Source of the DNA: Trissonchulus latispiculum
Taxonomy: Eukaryota > Nematoda > Enoplea > Enoplida > Ironidae
Direction of reading: 5' to 3'
Assembly: GCA_030248195.1 (NCBI GenBank)
Contig: JASAND010020624.1
Span: forward strand, 58,501-122,500
Length of the DNA: 64,000 nt
Positions 22,632 through 32,959 of the stretch are shown in pieces. The notes beneath the pieces were generated by a model. That model did no database searches, was not told the DNA's origin, and saw only the letters and a list, made by a program, of their open reading frames with translations. Positions within the stretch are counted from its first letter, which is position 1; the number at the start of each line of letters is the position of its first letter. The translations under genes and the position numbers were made by a program.

Positions 22632-25600
22632 TTAGGTTCGTAAAGTTTGCTGAAAATTAGCATGACCGTCCAAGTTAACAGATTGTCCGCAGGGATGTTG
22701 AAGATCACTCATTTCAGTATCGACGGCTGAGATTCCATTAGTGCAGTCCTAAAAAATTTAATTCTACAATGTTTCGTCTATATAACATAACCAAAATGTT
22801 TCAGGAAGACAGAACAGATCGTGGTAAATGGTGTAAATGTGAACGCATAACTGGTGTCAATTATCACGTTTATTTATATACTTAGAATAAGAATGTCAAT
22901 GTCACCATGCTAAGCTCTTGAATAATGATCAAAAGTTCATGAGATGTCCTCCGTAGACTCTATAACCTTTGCTTTGACGAAACTCAACGTAGCTCTTTGA
23001 ATACAGTTTTCACTTGTCACAGTTTCACCAAGCATCGCACCGAAACCTTTCCTCAAACAGCTGTAGTTATTTCTTACCACATCCGAGTTGGCAGCACCAT
23101 AGTCGGAGTCGACGGTCCCCGTCTCATCGAACTCTTCCTGATCCTCCTCCTGATCCTCCGGGGAGAGGGAGAGCTTGCCCTCCTCGCTGGAATAGGGAGT
23201 GTGATCTGAATTGGTAGAGTATCGACTGCTATCCAAGAGCGCCGCAGCGCCACCAGCGCCACTCGCAGCGGCAGCGGCAGCCGCAGCAGCAGCCGCGTAT
23301 TGCATCATCTCCAGATCGGGAGTCTCCCGTTTGATTCCAGCGAAGGCCGCCATACTGGCATAGTTTGACATGATGGGCTTACGACCACGTCTACCGTAAG
23401 GGTGATAGCCGTGAGGGAATGGAAGCGCTAGAATAAGAATTAGCAGCTAATATTCAGGCAATTAGCAGAAACGAGTCAATCGAAAGTTAATCCTAGATTA
23501 TTTATGGTTGGTGGGCCAAACCAAGAGTACATAATGATAAGAGTATGCCACTAGGCAAGCTCTATGTTATCAGAGCAAAAACTGCTCTGCACGCTAACGG
23601 CCCACCCTCCACCCCCGCAAATCAGACCCTAGTGACCCCCCGCAAATCAGTACCTAGTCGAAACGGGGGGTACGCTCACTCGCTCTATGTTTATGTGCTT
23701 ACGCTCGAAAACACAAGCAGTGCGTGCTCGAATTTTGTGCCTGCTTCGAGCTTTAGAACACAAACATAGCGCTCAAAATTCTTTGAAGTGATGGGTCTGA
23801 TTGGCGGGGGGGGGGTGGGCCGTTTGCGAGCAGAGCATGTTTTTGCTCTGATAACATAGAGTGTGCCTAGTGGCACACTCTGATATTATGTACTCTTGGC
23901 CAAACTAAAATAAACTGAATGTGCAATGCAATATTAAAATAAAACAAAAGTTACAATTCCATACCTCCTAATTGTTTTTTGTGCTCCTTTCGTTTGTTAG
24001 CAAACCAATTAGCTACCACTTGTGCATGAACCAATTCCTTTTCATTCAGTGGACCATCTAAAACAGCATAGCATCAATTGTGATATGCGACATAACATCT
24101 CAAAAATTTCTGAGAATCAAATTTTACAAAAAGGGATTTTCCATTATATGCAGATATTCTACAAATCTAAAGAATTGTAGAAAATCTGCAAGATTAGCAC
24201 ATTTAGGATATAAATTTAGCCACAGGAAGTATGCTGTAAGGCGTAGCACAGGAAATATAAAGATGACAACAGAATCGGCGAATAAAAACTGAAAAGAGAC
24301 GTAAGGAGCTTAATTACCTCTTTCTCTGGCCAATGCCTGATTACAAGCGGAGGCAATCTCTTCACGTTTGACCTGATCAGGATAGGGATCCACGCCATAG
24401 AAAGCCTCCAAAATCTGAACGTGAAGCGGTCTGAAGACGAATCGCTCTCGTCTAGGAATGATAACTTCTCCCGATTCCATGATAGTAGGTCGGAGCGAAT
24501 GCTCAGACCTGTATGGAGCTGAAGGAAAAAGAGAAACATGAACAAAAACACTTATATACAAGCACGAAACAAAATCTAATGAAGGAGTCATAAATGTGGG
24601 TTCTACTGCTGTAGACGACTGTAAAAAGATTTGTCGCAACACTGCATCTATATGCACTTAAGGACAACTTATCCCTTATCCAGCAAATATTTTTGGAAAG
24701 TTACATTTCACACAATTATGAAACATCAGCTATGTATATAATGGGTTTTATGCCTTACAAACTGTTGCAATGTATGATTTGCACCAAAATGTTCTAAAAG
24801 GAGGAAGACGTACTCATTTTCCATGGGAATTTTTTGCAAGCGAGATACCACATATACATGGCCTGTTTGACACGATGTGAGATATCCCTCCCTTCGCCGC
24901 GCAAAAATTTTGACACATAGGGCTGAGATATTTTGGTCATAATGGCCACATTCTGCTGTCTCAGCTGATGCTGGGCCACAAATCGACGAATTTCATCCAG
25001 AATTTCGTCCTCCGATTTTCTAAACAGGTAAAAGGAAAACGGGTAATAATATAAATTACATATAAAAATTCAAATCAACCTTTAATACAGAATCTAAGTA
25101 TTCGCCCAACAGTGGCCGGGTTCACCACAGTGTTACACTATTACACTTCATGCACATAGTTCAGTTTTTAAGGAAAGTAGCTAAATTTTTCTTGCCTTTA
25201 CTATTAATTTCATTTTGAAAAATTAAAATCCTTCCCCTAGCAAAGTTTTGCTACAAGAGAAACGAAATTATTCAGCACAGATTTAAAACGTTCGATAACC
25301 TCAAAATTAGCCAACTTGCTGAGTTTGATTCAACTGAACTCTATAAAACGGGATACCCCTCCATATCCTACTTGTTAAATTCCTCCAGTTCTCCCGGCTC
25401 AACATCGGCCACAAAATCTGGTAGCTGACAATTGGCAGCCGCGTCCAGAGAGAATCCGCTGCTGTTGTGAAGCGAAGAATTTCCGTCGCCGGCTGCGCCA
25501 TTTTCGCCACAACTGGAGGAAGGACGACGAGCCCGGCCGGAGAAAAAGTTAACCGAGGAAGCGCCACCCGTAGGTGTGGTACTGGCAGAGCTGGACTCCC

Positions 25601-27035
25601 CAGCACCTGTCCCACCGGAAGCGGCAAACTGCATGGCTTCCAGGAATCGAGAACCGTTGAATAGCTAAAAAATAAGAAGACAAAAACGTGTCTGGTGCAA
25701 AACATAAGTTTAAACTATAAATAGAAAAGGTAAAGAGAAGCAGATAGGTTTATGATAGATGCCATCGATAAAACGACTCTACATACACACCAGGGCCGCG
25801 TTGCAAAAGATTCTGCTAAGTGCCCTCCTAGGAGGGTACTTAGGAGGATGTCTGGGAGCTGTCTAGGAGGAAGTTAGGAGACCTCCTAAACCCGTTTCAA
25901 AAGATTTCTCCTAAGTTTAGCTGGCGCTGCTCCTAAACTCAGCCAACTTAGGAGAAAAGTTAGGAGTGGTGGATAGCACTCCTAGCATAGGAGAATCTTT
26001 TGCAACCCGATTCTCCTAAGTGAGCACCTAAGCTGAACTTAGGAGCGCTCCTAGGCTTAGGAGAATCTTTTGCAACGCGGCCCAGATTTCCAATGCAGTC
26101 AGTCCCTATTCCAAGCTCAGAAATGCCAGAAACGGAGGGGTTGTCTTAAGACGATCCCATCTCTTCACACGACGCCGCATGTCTACATACTGCTAATTTT
26201 AAATTCAATCTAAAAATATGCTCTCATAATATTTATTTAGACTGGTTCAATTGACTTACAGCTCCAAACTGTGCCGTAGCGAGGGCACTGGCTGAAGCTG
26301 GGGGTAGACAGTTGGAACCGGAAGAAAAGGGGGTCACATGACCATTCAGGGGTTTAGCGGAGGGAGCGGAACTGGAAGTGGGGGGCAGAGGAGAGGAACT
26401 TGATGAGGAAATCCCATTGTTTGGACCAGAACCATTGGGCGTGGTAACTATGCCCAGCTCCTGATCCATACGAGACAAACTGTCAAAAGCCTAAACAAAA
26501 CCAATTTTCACATGAAAGGAAAAGCTAGTTAATGAAAAATCAGAGGATAATACCTATATATTCCAATATTAATGTTTAAAAACCGAGTCCTATGTTTGTT
26601 TATAACCTCAGCTCATCCATACTGTATTTTTCGTGCTCCATAATGTTGATTGTTCTTGTATTTGTACTCATATAACCGTGTAAGGACGCAGTAAAAGAAA
26701 CCAAATTTCGTAAAAGCCAACTTGTCGCCAGTGCAATTCAAGGCAATGCAAAGCATTACTTTCTCGGCAATGCGGTCTTGGCATTGAAGCTCCAAACCAA
26801 AATGATACACTTTTAAACCATTGCAAAATGCTCTACTGTCCCAAGGTCCGATAGGTCATATATACATATTTACACATGTTAATGGAGGAGGTGGAACAGC
26901 AACTGCCAAAACTTGTGCTAATCATAAACAAAAGGAACCTACCTCAACAACTTGCTGAGAAGTGATTCCAGTATTTTTGAGTCGACGAATCAACTCAATC
27001 TGTTCAACAGTGAACAGTCCCGTCATTTTGGACAT
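22632..27035 (-). CDS. HMBOX1: HMBOX1-like (HNF-class) homeodomain transcription factor, 527 aa
   Basis: HMBOX1 (HOT1) proteins are atypical homeodomain factors that bind DNA, including vertebrate telomere repeats. Eight exons, read right to left, join in frame: 27035-26943, 26490-26260, 25664-25372, 25019-24814, 24518-24318, 24057-23965, 23427-23078 and 22748-22632. Residues 7-45 hold the HNF1-N-like start (FTVEQIELIRRLKNTGIT, then SLSRMDQE). Ser/Pro/Gly-rich linkers fill exons 2-3. A POU-specific-like domain covers about 207-265 (KISQPYVSKFLRGEG). The homeodomain covers about 288-367, with PYPDQVKREEIASACNQAL and recognition helix VANWFANKRKEHKK. A poly-Ala tract (plus-strand about 23244-23300) and an acidic region follow. 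The final exon is inferred from a GTAAGA donor and a matching acceptor; otherwise exon 7 would read on to a stop at 22937. Start ATG 27035 is the first after an in-frame stop. Confidence 0.9.
23522..23898. mobile_element. MITE, CAAGAGTACATAAT family, copy 4
   Basis: Perfect termini CAAGAGTACATAAT and complement, with an exact 7-bp duplication GCCAAAC at 23515-23521 and 23899-23905. The interior shares the CCCCGTTTCGACTAGGTAC and GAGCTTTAGAACACAAACA blocks of the other copies. It lies in the intron between the last homeodomain exon and exon 7 of the HMBOX1-like gene. Confidence 0.9.
25791..26085. mobile_element. Harbinger-like MITE with CTCCTAAG repeats
   Basis: Termini GGCCGCGTTGCAAAAGATTC and exact complement bound 25794-26082, flanked by CAG on both sides (25791-25793, 26083-26085). 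A 3-bp CWG duplication fits PIF/Harbinger. The 289-bp interior is almost entirely built of CTCCTAAG/CTTAGGAG units in both orientations. It lies between exons 2 and 3 of the HMBOX1-like gene. Confidence 0.8.
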
Positions 27036-27452
27036 AATCAACTGATTGGCAGCTCCACGGATAATTCAATATTGGGAATATTTACAGAATCATTATTAAA
27101 TTTGGTTCATAGATCTAAAAGTAAAAATCAGTTCAAATCAACAATTCTAAAACTAAATTCAACATAATATTTGAATTCTAACTTTCGCATCTGTTGATCA
27201 CTTAGACACTAGACAGCAGTCAGATCCATATTTGGTCACTCTCGGCAATTACCTGCGAGTCATGGTGTAAGCAACGTTACTCTTATTGAAGTCTGAAATT
27301 TTGGCTGGGCTAGGGAAGGGAGATCGTGGAGTAACAAGTTTGTAGTTGATTCTAAATTAATACTTAATAAAGTAGTTTACCTAAATGGCCTAAACTTAAC
27401 CTTAACCTTATGGCCTAAACTATAGCATGTATGTTTACAGGTGTAAACTATT

Positions 27453-27611
27453 TTGGACCTCAAGTTATATATATATATGAAATATTATTATACATTATAT
27501 ACATACATTAACATAGGGTCGGGTCTTGGGGGGGGCTTGTCCCCAAAAAATTTTCAGGGGGCTTGTACCTTGAACATGAAATTTTTAGGGTATATATATA
27601 TATATATTGGC

Positions 27612-27642
<31 letters not shown>

Positions 27643-27905
27643 TAAAATTTGCAAAAAATTTCAAAATTTTGAAAAAAAATAAAAAAATTTCGCGAAATAA
27701 TCAAAAAGTAAAAAAAAAAAAATAATATAAACGGCGCGGCGGAAAAATATTTTTATAAAATTTATACAATAAACAATTTTTTCCGGCCGGCGGTGGGCGG
27801 CGGGATTTTTTTGTTACCCCTTGTCCCCGACGGCGATAGGGCTTGTACCTTGGCCGGGGGGGGGGGACCCCCCCCCCCCCGCGTTAACCTATGATATATA
27901 TTATA
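27453..27905. repeat. AT dinucleotide and poly-G/poly-C element
   Basis: A TA microsatellite (about 27591-27637) sits within a segment that opens ACATAGGGTCGGGTCTTGGG near 27511 and closes with a C14 run and GCGTTAACCTATG near 27890. The poly-G opening resembles the foldback at 32072-32810, suggesting a related repeat family. No gene is supported. Confidence 0.5.
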
Positions 27906-28079
27906 TATAAATATTATATATAATATGAAAGTTTAGATATGTGTAGCCTGTTCGATTCGCCCGATGATAACACTACACAGGCCAATCCTGAAAATTTTAG
28001 ACACTCGATCCTGAACTCAGAATACAACTGTAGGCCAATCCTGAAGTTTAGAAGCAATTCTGGAATAGATCTCAAGGTA

Positions 28080-28430
28080 TTTTTTAGGGATTTTTCCCGG
28101 GGAGGGGGGTTCCCGGGCCTGGGGGGGATTTTCGGGGAGGGGGAGATTTATTTGCAAAAATTAGCCAAAATTGCTATTTTTGGCGTATTTTGCAGGTAGC
28201 AACGCACAAAGTTCTCAAAAATGCCTGCACTTAGGCTAAAAATAGCCACTTGTACGAAAAAATCTCCAGTAAAGCCGGACAACTTTTTAAAACTTGCCCA
28301 TTTTTGGCAAAAATGTAGACCTTTTTAAGGGGGACGCCCAAAATCCCGGGGGATTTTAAGGGTGGGGGCGACCGGTCTCGGGAGGAGAAAGTTAACCCCC
28401 CCCCCTGTAAAAATACCCTGGACATGGGTC
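28080..28430. repeat. Poly-G inverted-repeat element
   Basis: Opens with AAGGTATTTTTTAGGGAT and a G-rich block and ends with C-rich DNA and CTGTAAAAATACCCTGG. Arms are related in reverse but degraded. Likely another member of the G-rich foldback group around it. Confidence 0.45.
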
Positions 28431-28606
28431 CTGTTTTTATATAATTAGCAATAAACTATAGAAGACCCTGGCCCTGAATTGGTTTTGATGCTGATCCTGA
28501 TTTCCATCCGCCTCCTCCCTTTACAAATCAAAAAGCTTGGAAATGTATAAGAATGTTACCAATTACGCTTGGATGAATACGTGTATACTAAATCACACCT
28601 TCACGA

Positions 28607-29436
28607 ATGAGTAGACCTTCACGGGCCTGAATTTTCAGGCCCGGCCCGGCCCGTAAAAATTTCACCTCGGCCCGGCCCGGCCCGTTTGAAAATTTTTCGA
28701 CCTCGGCCCGGCCCGGCCCGGCCCGCTCCAACTTAGGCCCGGCACAGGCCCGTAAGCTCAAAAGTTAGGCCCGGCTCGGCCCGGGCCCGTTTTTCCTAAT
28801 TTTTTGGCCAAATCAGGCCAACTAGGTTCAAATCGCACAGAATTTTATTCGTCATCGCAGATACATTTTAAAGCGATTTCACGTATATAGCTCATGTTTA
28901 TTTTGACCGATTAAGAACAGTCAGCGGTTCAGTTCTTGGTTTTAGGGAAGAATTCACTAACCAGTTTGTAGATTCAACGTGCAATTAATTAGGAAGAAGG
29001 GATACTTTCCAAATATTAAATTTAAAGATATATATAAATATAACTAAATTTCAGATGCCATATAATGTACAAATTCGTGTTAAAGATTGCGTCATATAAA
29101 CGCTAATAAGCTAAGTGCATACGCCAGTAACTCTGAAAGAGAAAGGAAATTAAGCTGGATCGAAATAAAAGATCAACGATTCTTCAAAATTAATTTTGGA
29201 AAAGAATAAAATTTCCAATATATGCTGCCAAAATCTTCAAATGAAAATACCATGCCCGGCCCGAAGCCCGGCCCGCTCTAGTACTCGGCCCGGCCCGGCC
29301 CGGCCCGCTCTAGTATTCGGCCCGGCCCGGCCCGGCCCGCACCCAAATTTAAATTTTTCTTACCTCGGCCCGGCCCGGCCCGTTTCACCTTCACCGGGCC
29401 GGGCTTACGGGCCTGAGTGAAGGTCTCTAATGAGTA
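28607..29436. mobile_element. hAT-like MITE built from GGCCC repeats
   Basis: Ends are TAGACCTTCACGGGCCTGA (28612) and, in reverse, TAGAGACCTTCACTCAGG (ending 29429). ATGAGTA lies at both edges (28607-28613 and 29430-29436), a possible 7-8 bp duplication. Terminal regions are arrays of CGGCCCGGCC units in opposite orientation on the two sides, around a unique AT-rich core (about 28800-29230). No coding sequence. Confidence 0.65.
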
Positions 29437-31385
29437 CCAAACACCCGGTCTCCCGAATAACCATGATGGCACAAAAATGTATATACGTAACTCAAGAATT
29501 ACATTTAAAGAAATCTACAAACATAGCTGAAAGGTCAACAATCCGATATATTTTTCTAAAATACGTAAATATATCACTCCCTATTATGTAGTAGTTAAAA
29601 TTTCAAAGAGAAAGAACCTTCTAATCTCATAAATCAGAGAGAACGGAATATCCAAATAACTTATTAATTAAGAATTAACTAGCCCACGTCCCAACATTAA
29701 TCATGCTTAATCTATGCAAGGTTTGTTATTAAGGAAGTGTTACGTAAGCAATAATGGGACTTTTAATGTTTCATTTATCAAGGTAAAAGGTGACAGTTTT
29801 GTTAGAAAGCGTACACATGTAAAATTTAGAGATCAAAGTACCAAAATTGGGTATGTAAAACTGCATATATAAGCAGTGGTATGTACTATACACTAATTAT
29901 GTATATGTAATTTATAAATTATATGTAATATTCCACAATATATCAGCTTTAATTTTAATTTTAATTTGGGATCTCTTGTGCTGTTTCCCCTAGCCCGACT
30001 ATTAATTTTCTTGATCAATAACTTTAAAATTTTGTATAGAGGCACAAGGAGATAAAAACAACTTTTTGTCCGCGATTTTTCTGAAAAATGGCATTATAGG
30101 GGTTTTCTGGAGCGCCAAACGCGAATCTGAAATCTGTTTTTTGATTCACCTTCATTAGTCCCTGTAATGCCTCCTCCTCATACATAATTTTGAAGAAATA
30201 CAAAATTTAGCCTAGAGGAATAGCGCAGAAGATCCAAAGTTTTCAAAGTTAAAAATAAAATACAGTATTTAAACGATTGCCAAAATATTTAAACATTGTC
30301 AAAAAGTGTAAAAGTTTTATGAGGCGCCGACGGAAGAAATTTATTATTATTTACATAATATTATTTATTGGGTGATTTTATACAAACTAAATGAGTATAA
30401 AGTCTGCGATTCAGCTCGTTTGTCATACACTTAGGCATAAACTTGAAATTATATAACTGACTAAGATTAAAGCAGCTTATGTTGAGCTAACGAAACCATG
30501 AAAGGACAGTGACTAATAAGCTAACTAAGTAGCTTCTGAACAAAGTTTACGACAAACATTTCTGGAAACAACTTTGGAAGAGCATTGATGCCGCTCTGTC
30601 AAGTAAGTTTCGTCTATGCCGATTTGGCCGACTGGTCGATGCGGCACTGCTAGTGCGATTTTTAGTGGTTAGCTTTTACAAATAGACTGCACAGATTCAC
30701 ACAACGATTTTAACAGAATAAAAAATATGGGCAGATATAGATTTAAGAATTTCATTCGTTAGACCATATATATATATATATATATCAGCACATTGTCCAA
30801 AATGTAAAAAGCCTGCAACGTAAACGCATGTGTAGCCGCGGAAAATCAGAAAACATTGTATAACTATAAACATCGGTTACATAAGGAAAATATAAATTTT
30901 TAAAAAAAGTGAAAAATCAAACTTCCTTTAAAATTTTAAACCAAATATAATGACGGTTTTGAAGTCAGTTATAGTTTGGAGGACAAAGTATTATCTATCA
31001 GACTATATAGTACACATTTTAAAGTTAACACTACACGACTATACATCTACCACATATCTATGTTTTACTATTCATAACAAAGCCTGAACTAGTTTTCATG
31101 AAAATGAGTTACACCAAAATTATATATATTTTATACATTATGCATGCATAGTCTAATAAATTTCTATTGAAATTTTACTAACTAAATGCAAAAACTCTCG
31201 GTCATAAGTGCACACGTTTACGATTTTTCTGTGAAAACATGCATGGAAACATACGTATCTCTATCTGACACACATCTACATAACTATAATTATACAACTC
31301 ACTCTCTCTTTTCCTATGTTAATTGCGTGCGTATATATAGCTGAGTGCACGCTATAGAGAGCTTTGTTGCTCTTCTGTATCGTGC
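29437..31385. other. AT-rich intergenic DNA, no gene seen
   Basis: AT-rich sequence with short TA runs (for example about 30768-30786). I found no coding block, RNA gene or clear transposon boundary here. Confidence 0.5.
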
Positions 31386-31427
31386 ACCGTGCGTATAAGT
31401 TACTTATACGCACGGTGCACGCTGGGA
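31380..31427. repeat. Near-perfect palindrome
   Basis: The cgtgcaccgtgcgtataagt half is followed directly by its complement, giving a roughly 40-bp perfect dyad with almost no loop. It is the core of a larger set of inverted segments (31300-31530) that includes paired GGGAGGCCT blocks near 31424 and 31530. Confidence 0.8.
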
Positions 31428-31639
31428 GGCCTGAACCTAAACTAATTTGCTGCGCCATGCAGAGAAATGCATAGCGCAGCAGTGTGTACAGCTGAGCTCC
31501 AACCTAGACAGCTCAGCTGCACACCAAAAAAGGCCTCCCAGCCGCGGCAATTTACTGCCAGGTAATCTTTAAAATTGCTTGAATTTATGCTCTCAGCTGC
31601 AGCATCAGAGAATCAAGTTTCATTAGTTTAGTGGCAAGC

Positions 31640-31845
31640 TTCTTTTGTAGCTTGTTTCGTTGTATAAGTACTTTACAACACGACATTGCTTGCATTCAGA
31701 GATTAATGCAGCGTCGCACGGGAAGCCCTCGTGCGTGGCACTCGTGCGCTTCGCGCACTCGTGCCACACACTCGGAGCTTCCCGCACGGCGTGCGTATAA
31801 ATCTCTGAATGCACGCAGAGCCGTGCTATAAAGTATACATAGAGA
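31640..31845. repeat. Foldback element with GTGC-rich centre
   Basis: The tgcattcagagatt block at about 31691 is inverted at about 31800, and cgggaagc...gtgcgtggcactcg at 31720-31748 is inverted at 31756-31790. The arms are about 90 bp with a short centre (tgcgcttcgcgca). No open frame of note. Confidence 0.7.
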
Positions 31846-32071
31846 ATTTTCATTTCAAAAACTCTTCCAGTTTCATTACATTTATATATTTATTTATCAC
31901 AACTGACTGAATACAAAACCGCTAACTGAGCTCAGTATATGTACACGTAGAAATCTCTAGTAACCAAAGCATTTAATTCATCAGTCTCTCTTTACCTCTA
32001 GTATATATACGTATATATACTACAAAAGCTTGCCGTTGACGTACGACAGCATAAACACGGGTCGGGCCCAT

Positions 32072-32810
32072 ACATTAACACGGGGTCGCATTCTGGGGGG
32101 GGGGTCTACCCCGACCTCGGCGAGGGGTCTACCCCTGAAAAATTCCAAAATTTTAGGGGGTTTGCCCCGAAATTAGTAAAAATTGAGAATTTTTAACGTT
32201 TTTGACCACAAATTAGTAAAAAATGGCAATTTTTAGCGATTTTCTAGAAATTTTTTGAAAAAATCGCTAAAATTTGCTAAAAAATTCGCAATTTTTAGTA
32301 AAAATTGCTAAGGAGTCTACCCTTTTTTCCTTTCAGGACGAGAAGGTCTGCCCTTTTTCCTTTTTGCTAAGGGGGTCTACCCGTTTTTTGTCGGTCTGAG
32401 GGGGGTCTGCACCCCCCCATTCCCCCCCACGTTATCCTATGGTCGGGACCATAGGATAACGTGGAGGGAATGGGGGGGGGTGCAGACCCCCCTAGACCGA
32501 CAAAAACTGGTAGACCCCTCAGCGAAAACGAAAAAGGGCAGACCTTCTCTCTCGTCCAAAAAGGAAAAAAGGGTAGACCCCTAAGCGATTTTTACCAAAA
32601 GTTGGTCATTTTTTCGCAACGTGTAGCGATTTTTTCAAAAAATTTTTAAACATCGCCAAAAATTACTACTTTTTGTTCAAAAACGTTAAAACTTATCGAT
32701 TTTTGCTAATTTTTGGGGCAAATTCCCTTAAAATTTTGGAATTTTTAGAGGTAGACCCCTCGCCAAGGTCGGGGTAGAAGACCCCCCAGAATCCGACCCC
32801 GTGTTAATGT
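32072..32810. mobile_element. Poly-G foldback element (about 740 bp)
   Basis: The element is palindromic along its length: ACATTAACACGGGGTCG at 32072 pairs with its complement ending at 32810, and the centre (about 32440-32455) reads CCTATGGTCGGGACCATAGG. Arms contain G8-G10 runs and TTTTTAGCGATTTT-type AT blocks. No coding capacity. It is probably a non-autonomous foldback transposon. Confidence 0.75.
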
Positions 32811-32859
32811 ATATATGATAGGAACATATGAAAGAGAAGAGTCATGTACCACCTAAGGT

Positions 32860-32937
32860 CCACAAAAATTCAGACCTAAGGTGGGACTGTAACCTACGGC
32901 ATTTCGCAGACTTCTGCCAACTGAGCTATGGAGGCAT
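32860..32937 (-). repeat. tRNA-like SINE head or tRNA pseudogene
   Basis: Reading the - strand from 32937, GCCTCCATAGCTCAGTTGGC has a textbook pol III A-box (TAGCTCAGTTGG, 32917-32928), followed by a degenerate B-box GGTTACAGTCC (32884-32894). The A-B distance is too short for an anticodon arm and the 3' acceptor strand does not pair with the 5' end, so it is not a functional tRNA. Confidence 0.6.
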
Positions 32938-32959
32938 AGGCAGGCGCAACAATCTATGC

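Noticed and set aside
32860..32937. Functional tRNA gene on the - strand
   Set aside because: The A-box is good, but the anticodon arm is missing and the acceptor ends do not pair, so it was called a SINE head or pseudogene.
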